A DNA stretch of 19,486 nt from UBA7662 sp041688385 (GTDB taxonomy: Bacteria > Bacteroidota > Bacteroidia > UBA7662): contig JBDNIH010000067.1 of assembly GCA_041688385.1 (NCBI GenBank), positions 1-19,486 of the forward strand, in the 5' to 3' direction. A program made the translations under genes and the position numbers. A model generated the notes under the pieces. It made no database searches. It was not told the origin of the DNA and worked only from the letters and a program-made list of their open reading frames with translations. Position 1 is the first letter of the stretch, and each line of letters opens with the position of its first letter. Shown in pieces: positions 14,901 to 19,486 of this stretch.

Positions 14901-16920
14901 ACTAAACGTTAGCTCCACCCCGACAGAAATTCGGGTAACCGCCGAAGATTTTCCGTTGGCAGCGCTTACCAGCGTATTGCAAGCCGATACTTTGTTAGCA
15001 GCTGGAGCATTGAGTGGCTACATCGCGCTAGTGGATGATCAAGGCCAAAGTGGACTTTTATCGGTGTTGCGTATCACAGACCTCGCCATATTTGGGCAGG
15101 TTTTGGGTGATTTGAAGCTCGATGCTACCATGCCGGCGAAAAACGATTATCAAATATCCGCCGCTGTAAAAGGACCAGACATCGACTTAACCGTCGCGGG
15201 CAATTATCGCATGCCAGCATCAGGAACCACTTTGGACATGGAGCTTGATTTAAAACGTTTTGCGCTCAAACAATTGGTGGTGCTGAGCGACAGTGCCATA
15301 GGCGAAGCCAGAGGTGAACTGCTCGGTAAACTAGAGATTAACGGACCATTGAGTAGCCCGGTTTATGTTGGCGAGATGCAGTTTAAAGGGGCTAACCTTA
15401 AAATAGCAGCCTTTAACAGCAGCTTTGGTTTGGGCGAAAAGGTCATACGTTTTAATAGGGAAGGCCTAGTCATCAATCAATTCGAGCTCACCGACGAGAA
15501 CAAACAAATCATGCGTATCGACGGACGAATTTTAACAGGAGGACGCCCCGAAGCGGCACTTGATTTAAAGTTGAAAACCCAGGATTTTAGGGTTTTGAAC
15601 TCTACTCGAGCGGATAACGACCTCTATTTTGGCGTTTTGCGGATGAATTTGGACCTGAGCATAAGTGGTTCTCCTTCCAAGCCAATCATAGATGCACGTG
15701 CCCGATTAAATAAGGGCAGTAAATTGTATATCATCATTCCGGAATCTCAGTTGGATGTGGTCGAAAGAGAAGGAGTTGTTATTTTCAGCCGCATCGACCC
15801 GAAAACGGATACCCTCATCGATTTTCAGGAACAACAAACTACGCCTTTTTTGGGCATGCGATTAAAAAGCTTGTTGGAGGTCGACAAAGAGAGCGAACTG
15901 ATACTGATTATGGATGAACGATCAGGCGATCAACTTAGCGTTTCGGGCGAAGCCAATCTGAAGTACGATATCTATACCAACGGCAGAAGTAGCATGACGG
16001 GTGTCTATGAAATTCGCCGAGGTCAATACGACCTCAGTTTGTATGAGCTCGTAAAACGCAAATTTGAATTGGTGCCGGGAGGCCGTATCACTTGGAACGG
16101 CGATATCACCGATGCAACCCTGGACTTGCAGGCTTTATATAGAATTAAAACAAGTGCCAGCGATTTGATGTCGGCACAGTTGAGCGGTGCCGATGAAAGC
16201 ACCAGAACGCGTTACCGCCAGGATTTGCCTTTTGAGGTGTATATGAACATCGAAGGAAATCTTTTGAAGCCAAGTATTTCTTTTAGGCTTGACATGCCTG
16301 AACTACAACGAAGTGCGCTGGATGGTAACGTATATGCCCGCCTGCAACAGTTGAACCAACAGGAAAGCGATTTGAACAAACAGGTTTTTTCACTCATGGT
16401 CCTGAACCGATTTGTACCCGATGGTGCCAGTAACGGAGGAGGAAATGGGGCCAGTGCTATGGCGCGTTCCAGTGTTAGTCAGTTATTAAGCAGTCAGTTG
16501 AACAGCCTTTCCTCCCAATACGTCAAAGGTGTAGATCTGAATATGGACTTAAATAGTTATACGGATTATACCTCTGGACAAGCTCAGGATCGTACGCAGC
16601 TAAATGTCAACGTGCGAAAAAGCTTCTTAGATAATCGTTTGGCCGTGGAGGTAGGCCGCCAAGTAGATGTACAGGGCAGTCCTCAGGCCAGCAACGATAT
16701 CATAGGCGACGTGAGTGTTGAATATCGACTTAGTACGGATGGTGCTTACCGACTGCGCGGATTTCGCCGCAACCAGCAGGAGGGTTTAGCCGAAGGGCCC
16801 TTGGTGGTAACCGGCTTATCGTTGGTGTTAAGCCGGGAGTTTAATGGTTTTGATGAATTGTTGCGCAAGAAAAAACCCGTTGTTCCTCAAGCGGAAATAA
16901 AGCCGGAGGAACAGCCATGA
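11947..16920 (+). CDS. tamB: TamB/DUF490-type translocation and assembly module protein
   Basis: Very large periplasm-spanning protein of 1657 residues. A cytoplasmic N-terminus is followed by one inner-membrane anchor (about 27-45, LGWSMLTVLVGLILLFILL), then the family-typical start of the beta-groove (AYLAKETGAAVQVEGFSF, NGLFIPDQNGDTLLYSG). A long repetitive amphipathic beta region fills the middle, and the conserved TamB domain occupies roughly the last 400 residues (GVYEIRRGQYDLSLYELVKR, RIKTSASDLMSAQ, LNVNVRKSFLDNRLAVEVGR). TamB-like proteins form a hydrophobic groove thought to carry phospholipids and/or help outer-membrane protein assembly with an Omp85 partner. A Gly/Ser-rich linker lies near residues 1490-1505. 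The stop overlaps the tamL start as ATGA, strongly linking the two. No clear TAnnTTTG box lies in the 79 bp upstream. Confidence 0.95.
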   Translation: MAGIFNPSISHLFTIPAWIKKTGRFLGWSMLTVLVGLILLFILLRIPVIQRWLGQQAAAYLAKETGAAVQVEGFSFTYNGSIALNGLFIPDQNGDTLLYSGQLQAGIYLLPLYNGKISLKPLYWEDVVAHIVQKQDSSFNFSYLLDAFASTEPKVADTAASKPLQLTLSDVNLAKLRLHYHSDLNGDDYQLQLVLLELDPDEVDLDKLRFGINSLKVVGLDGSMRLHPSPTSTTTSPTAGPWIRLKNIDLKNIRYKLEQPGSQTLHTSLNSLTLDEATIDLAGEALQFGSLFSDSLDLALTFEAATAVKPEASETATFEWPAWRYSLTELGITNYAIRIQEKGSKPTPAVFNPADMVLQLNELQLKELSGAKGEIAWKKLLLDAREKCGLAVRTSFQLTTTATETSLQDLELETDNSTLSAEVKVNYSTFQSVLAKPLEQQVSIQLADGTLLSLKDALFFAPELAKDTTINRFIPWPLAVSGTMTGNINAMQLDEWELAWGEATTLAFSATLNAPMDSLKRDISLPHFEASSTAHDLNLLAKAEGYRYPAATAVKGSATFNRETAAIQFDLQADQGVVTGAAEVNGLQKAQPSYEMQLSARALDVGRLLNDSLLGEVGWVSTLRGSGFDPKTMEVTASIDFNQLQYQGYDYKALVLEAKAAAGLWEATINHQDTALGLAINASATLDSIWPAYKLYAQLDRADLKRLGFRDEPFELRFLLDASGHGTVDSLEAQLELRDGLVLQDGLAYPLQNFDLTGSMAPSTTQLALESDVISGAFKANAGLEALLAAVTNELRAQWKLDSSGITDSSRVDMVAEGNFSLHDTRLLREVLLPGLSALDSGQFSFKFDQNKHQLAVLAQVKNLDYQGSAVRNLFFDFEAEKGLKLKAGSDRLQQGQVDIHQTRLDMRVVDSLLYARFVVKDVLQEPVFRLESQGGWQKNNRYISLLPDSTLFNRKLWQAHPNNRITFGEKLEFSDFTLSHNAQKLNVSSTPTEIRVTAEDFPLAALTSVLQADTLLAAGALSGYIALVDDQGQSGLLSVLRITDLAIFGQVLGDLKLDATMPAKNDYQISAAVKGPDIDLTVAGNYRMPASGTTLDMELDLKRFALKQLVVLSDSAIGEARGELLGKLEINGPLSSPVYVGEMQFKGANLKIAAFNSSFGLGEKVIRFNREGLVINQFELTDENKQIMRIDGRILTGGRPEAALDLKLKTQDFRVLNSTRADNDLYFGVLRMNLDLSISGSPSKPIIDARARLNKGSKLYIIIPESQLDVVEREGVVIFSRIDPKTDTLIDFQEQQTTPFLGMRLKSLLEVDKESELILIMDERSGDQLSVSGEANLKYDIYTNGRSSMTGVYEIRRGQYDLSLYELVKRKFELVPGGRITWNGDITDATLDLQALYRIKTSASDLMSAQLSGADESTRTRYRQDLPFEVYMNIEGNLLKPSISFRLDMPELQRSALDGNVYARLQQLNQQESDLNKQVFSLMVLNRFVPDGASNGGGNGASAMARSSVSQLLSSQLNSLSSQYVKGVDLNMDLNSYTDYTSGQAQDRTQLNVNVRKSFLDNRLAVEVGRQVDVQGSPQASNDIIGDVSVEYRLSTDGAYRLRGFRRNQQEGLAEGPLVVTGLSLVLSREFNGFDELLRKKKPVVPQAEIKPEEQP

Positions 16921-19205
16921 TGAAACGGATATTGCTCGGTGGATGGGTAATAATTGCCCTGGCAAGTTGTCGCGTACAGCGTTTTGTGCCCGAAGCTGAA
17001 GTTTTGTACGGCGGGTCGACGCTGAGGATTAAAATGGATTCAGGAGTGAATGAACCTAAAGCGTTGCAACAGGAAATGGAAGATGTATTCCAACCTGATC
17101 CCAATGCCAGCTTTTTGGGGTTACGCACTCCGCTGTGGTTGTACTACAGGGCTCAACGGCCAAAAACACGTAAAGTGGGCCGGTATTTGAACAAAAAATT
17201 TGGTGAGAAGCCGGTATATGCCGCTGAAATATCTATTGAACGCACCAAAATGTTACTCACGAACCGACTTGAAAACAGAGGGTTTTTCGATCACGAGATA
17301 ACAGAAACGACTACGGTCAAACGCAAAAAATACTACATCACCTATACGGCGAAGTTGGAAAGTCCATACCGTCTTCAAGAATACACGTATCTCGGAGATA
17401 GTACGCTGCTCAATAAAATTTTACGCGATGGCTTGCTCAGTACAGATTGGCGCATAGGTGAACGCTACGACTTAGAAAGACTAAAAGCAGAAAGAGAAAG
17501 GCTTGATATCACGGTCAAAAATGAAGGTTTTTATCAGTTTAACCCCGATTACCTCATTTTTCGGGTAGATACCAGCCAAGGTGATCGGACGTTCAAACTT
17601 TATCTTTCAATAAAAAAGGCTACCCCCCCAGAAGCCAAGTATCCCTACCGTTTGTCGGATATTACCATCTTTCCCAATCACCAAATCAGAACCGATGGTA
17701 GTGATGCTGGAGATACGGTTTACTTCGATAAAATAGCCTATGTAGAGGAGGAGGAAACTTTCAAGCCGAGGTATTTGAGTAATTACCTGCAATTTGCACC
17801 AAAAGATGCGTACAGTTTAACGAACCAAAGGGTTACCACCAACCGGCTGAGCTCGGTAGGTAATTTTAAGTATGTTCAAATTAACTACAGCACGGGTGAT
17901 AGTATTCGTTTTAACAAGCAGGGGGAGGCACTTCTAGATGTAGCGGTTTATTTGTCGCCGCACAACAAAAGGGCCTTGCGGTTTGAAGCTCAGGCGCTTT
18001 CTAAATCGAACAATTTTGTGGGGCCTGCTTTACTGGCAAATTATAAAAATCGTAATTTATTTAAAGGCGGCGAGTTACTTCAACTCACTGGAAAGTTTGG
18101 TTTTGAAACGCAGCTGGCTGGAGGGCGACAAACGGGCTTGTTTGCCTATGAAGTCAGCCTACAAACCGAAATAGTTGTGCCTCGACTTATAGTTCCTTTT
18201 GAGATTAACCAAAAGATGGGTTATGGTGTGCCTAAAACGCGTTTTGTGTTGGGTGCCAGCAGTCTCAACCGGGTAGATTTATACCGACTCAATGCTGCAC
18301 AACTTGGTTACGGCTTTCAATGGCAGAAGAACCGTTTTGTATCTCAAGAATACCAGCCCTTGGCAGTAAGTTTTACGGGTTTAGCTCAAACCAGCCCTGC
18401 ATTCGACTCGATATTAAACGGCAATAACTTCCTAAGAAGAAGCTTTGAGCAACGTTTTATTGCAGGCACAACCTATAGTTTTTTATATACTGAATTGGCG
18501 GAAACGAATAAAGAACACCGACTATACGGCCAATTAGGATTGGATTTATCGGGTAATTTGATGAATCTCATTCAAAGTTTATTGGGGAGATCGGGAACAA
18601 TTTTCGGCCAGACTTATGCCCAATATGCCCGTATTGATTTGGATTTGAGGCATTATTGGCAGCTTAAGCGTGATCACCGTTTGGTTAGCCGGCTTTTTGC
18701 AGGCTATGGTATTCCGTTGGGTGCTACAGCGTCGTTACCATACATCAAGCAATATTTTGCAGGGGGACCAAACAGTGTCCGCGCTTTTCGCATTCGTTCA
18801 ATCGGGCCGGGCACGTACCGGCCGACTACGGTGGATTTACAGTCCTTTTTTGATCAAGCTGGTGACATTCGTTTGGAAATGAATATGGAATACCGTTTTC
18901 CTATAGCGGGCTTTCTAAAAGGAGCAACATTTATTGATGCTGGGAATATTTGGTTGGCCAACGACAATCCAGATTTGCCGGGAGCACGCTTTAGCAGCAG
19001 TGCTTTGCAGGAACTGGCGCTCGGCGCAGGCGTTGGTTTGCGTATCGATATTGATTTTGTGGTGCTGCGATTTGACTTGGCAACACCTTTACGCAAACCG
19101 TGGTTACCACAAAACCAACGTTGGTTCGACTACAGTGTACCCGCAGGAAGTAGTTGGCGTAAAGAGCACCTTATTTTGAATTTTGCCATCGGATACCCTT
19201 TTTAA
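16917..19205 (+). CDS. tamL: TamL-type Omp85 lipoprotein (TamA/BamA-like outer-membrane barrel)
   Basis: Outer-membrane protein of 762 residues. The N-terminus MMKRILLGGWVIIALASC ends in a lipobox (ALASC, lipidated Cys18), so this is a lipoprotein; that is the mark of TamL, the Bacteroidota version of TamA. POTRA-like modules fill about 25-390 (VGRYLNKKFGEKP, RLENRGFFDHEIT, YTYLGDSTLLNKIL), and a 16-stranded barrel is expected from about 390 to the end. The Omp85 L6-loop motif is present as GGPNSVRAF with Arg622, and the protein ends in a beta-signal with terminal phenylalanine (LNFAIGYPF). It begins in ATGA overlap with tamB; either of two consecutive ATGs (16917, 16920) could be used. It should act with TamB in outer-membrane assembly. 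Converges on the Rrf2 gene. Confidence 0.93.
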   Translation: MMKRILLGGWVIIALASCRVQRFVPEAEVLYGGSTLRIKMDSGVNEPKALQQEMEDVFQPDPNASFLGLRTPLWLYYRAQRPKTRKVGRYLNKKFGEKPVYAAEISIERTKMLLTNRLENRGFFDHEITETTTVKRKKYYITYTAKLESPYRLQEYTYLGDSTLLNKILRDGLLSTDWRIGERYDLERLKAERERLDITVKNEGFYQFNPDYLIFRVDTSQGDRTFKLYLSIKKATPPEAKYPYRLSDITIFPNHQIRTDGSDAGDTVYFDKIAYVEEEETFKPRYLSNYLQFAPKDAYSLTNQRVTTNRLSSVGNFKYVQINYSTGDSIRFNKQGEALLDVAVYLSPHNKRALRFEAQALSKSNNFVGPALLANYKNRNLFKGGELLQLTGKFGFETQLAGGRQTGLFAYEVSLQTEIVVPRLIVPFEINQKMGYGVPKTRFVLGASSLNRVDLYRLNAAQLGYGFQWQKNRFVSQEYQPLAVSFTGLAQTSPAFDSILNGNNFLRRSFEQRFIAGTTYSFLYTELAETNKEHRLYGQLGLDLSGNLMNLIQSLLGRSGTIFGQTYAQYARIDLDLRHYWQLKRDHRLVSRLFAGYGIPLGATASLPYIKQYFAGGPNSVRAFRIRSIGPGTYRPTTVDLQSFFDQAGDIRLEMNMEYRFPIAGFLKGATFIDAGNIWLANDNPDLPGARFSSSALQELALGAGVGLRIDIDFVVLRFDLATPLRKPWLPQNQRWFDYSVPAGSSWRKEHLILNFAIGYPF

Positions 19206-19213
19206 CGGCTTTA

Positions 19214-19241
19214 CTGTTTCTGCCACTTAGGTCAGAAATAG
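19214..19241. terminator. Possible bidirectional terminator hairpin between convergent genes
   Basis: CTGTTTCTGCC (19214-19224) and GG(T)CAGAAATAG (19230-19241) can pair around a 5-nt loop, with one G-U pair and one bulged T. It sits between the tamL stop and the end of the Rrf2 gene, overlapping the latter by about 10 bp. The T-tracts beyond the stem are poor in both directions, so intrinsic termination is uncertain. Confidence 0.35.
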
Positions 19242-19486
19242 AGCTTACTTTCCCTTTGCTCGTGGTTGACTAAGGTCCTTTGGGCGAGTTGTTGAATGGT
19301 TGTATTTTTTAACATGTCCTCGATTTGTGAACGAATAGGCTTGTATTGATCATGAAGTGGACAAGGATTGCTGTCGGAACAATATTTTATACCAAGGGCA
19401 CAAGCCGTAAAAAGGTCGTTCCCATCTATGGCCTCTACTAAGGCGAGCATAGTTATGCCGGGGGCGTCGGGGGCCACATAAAACCC
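19232..19486 (-). CDS. Rrf2/IscR-family transcriptional regulator (3' part, cut by window end)
   Basis: The visible 84 codons are the C-terminal part of an Rrf2-family regulator; the DNA-binding domain lies beyond position 19486. The frame stays open to the edge, with GFYVAPDAPGITMLALVEAI resembling the start of the dimerisation helix region of the family. The cluster-binding loop is intact: CALGIKYCSDSNPCPLH has three cysteines and a histidine spaced CX6CX5CX2H, close to the [2Fe-2S] ligand set of IscR (three Cys plus His). A TTIQQLA stretch typical of the C-terminus follows. It may sense Fe-S status, nitric oxide or oxidative stress. A GTG codon at 19475-19477 could look like a start, but the upstream residues match the family, so it is not the true one. 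It is convergent with tamL. Confidence 0.88.
   Translation of the reverse strand, partial: GFYVAPDAPGITMLALVEAIDGNDLFTACALGIKYCSDSNPCPLHDQYKPIRSQIEDMLKNTTIQQLAQRTLVNHEQRESKLYF

Overview
The window looks like chromosomal DNA of a free-living member of the Bacteroidota, plausibly a Saprospiraceae- or Chitinophagales-type bacterium (the family is inference). The evidence is three candidate promoters with the Bacteroidota -7 element TAnnTTTG, almost no Shine-Dalgarno sequences, a TamB/lipoprotein-TamL pair, a secreted lamin-tail-domain protein with a FlgD-like C-terminus, and the gene order rpmH-rnpA-yidD-S41 peptidase. Nearly all of it is coding. I see no tRNA, rRNA, CRISPR array, insertion sequence, prophage or plasmid signature.

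Region 1 (1-6182): a small ArsR-type regulator on the minus strand diverges from a tightly packed plus-strand operon. The operon holds rpmH (L34, 52 codons), rnpA, yidD, a C-terminal-processing S41 protease, a TauE/SafE anion exporter, a secreted PA-M28-PDZ aminopeptidase and tsaB (t6A tRNA modification). From rnpA on, genes overlap or are separated by only a few bases, and three of them (yidD, the exporter, tsaB) can only start at TTG.

Region 2 (6183-9172): a second ArsR-type regulator, then a large minus-strand gene for a secreted multidomain protein with two Ig-like/lamin-tail modules. The two genes converge and overlap by 11 bp, sharing their stop-codon region.

Region 3 (9173-11867): asd (aspartate-semialdehyde dehydrogenase) is coupled by ATGA to a very small cytochrome-b5-like protein. 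A second transcription unit follows, encoding a thioredoxin-reductase-like ferredoxin-NADP reductase and a [2Fe-2S] ferredoxin. A 7+4+7 bp perfect palindrome lies immediately upstream of its -7 box and is a good operator candidate.

Region 4 (11947-19486): tamB (1657 codons) is coupled by ATGA to tamL, a lipoprotein Omp85 barrel; together they form an envelope-assembly module. They converge on the 3' part of an Rrf2/IscR-like regulator that keeps the Cys/Cys/Cys/His cluster ligands and is cut by the window end.

I do not see a convincing undescribed biological system; this is mainly housekeeping and envelope DNA. The points most worth a second look are the palindrome ahead of the ferredoxin unit together with the nearby Fe-S-type regulator, the run of TTG starts in the rpmH operon, the asd/cytochrome-b5-like coupling and the duplicated modules of the lamin-tail protein.
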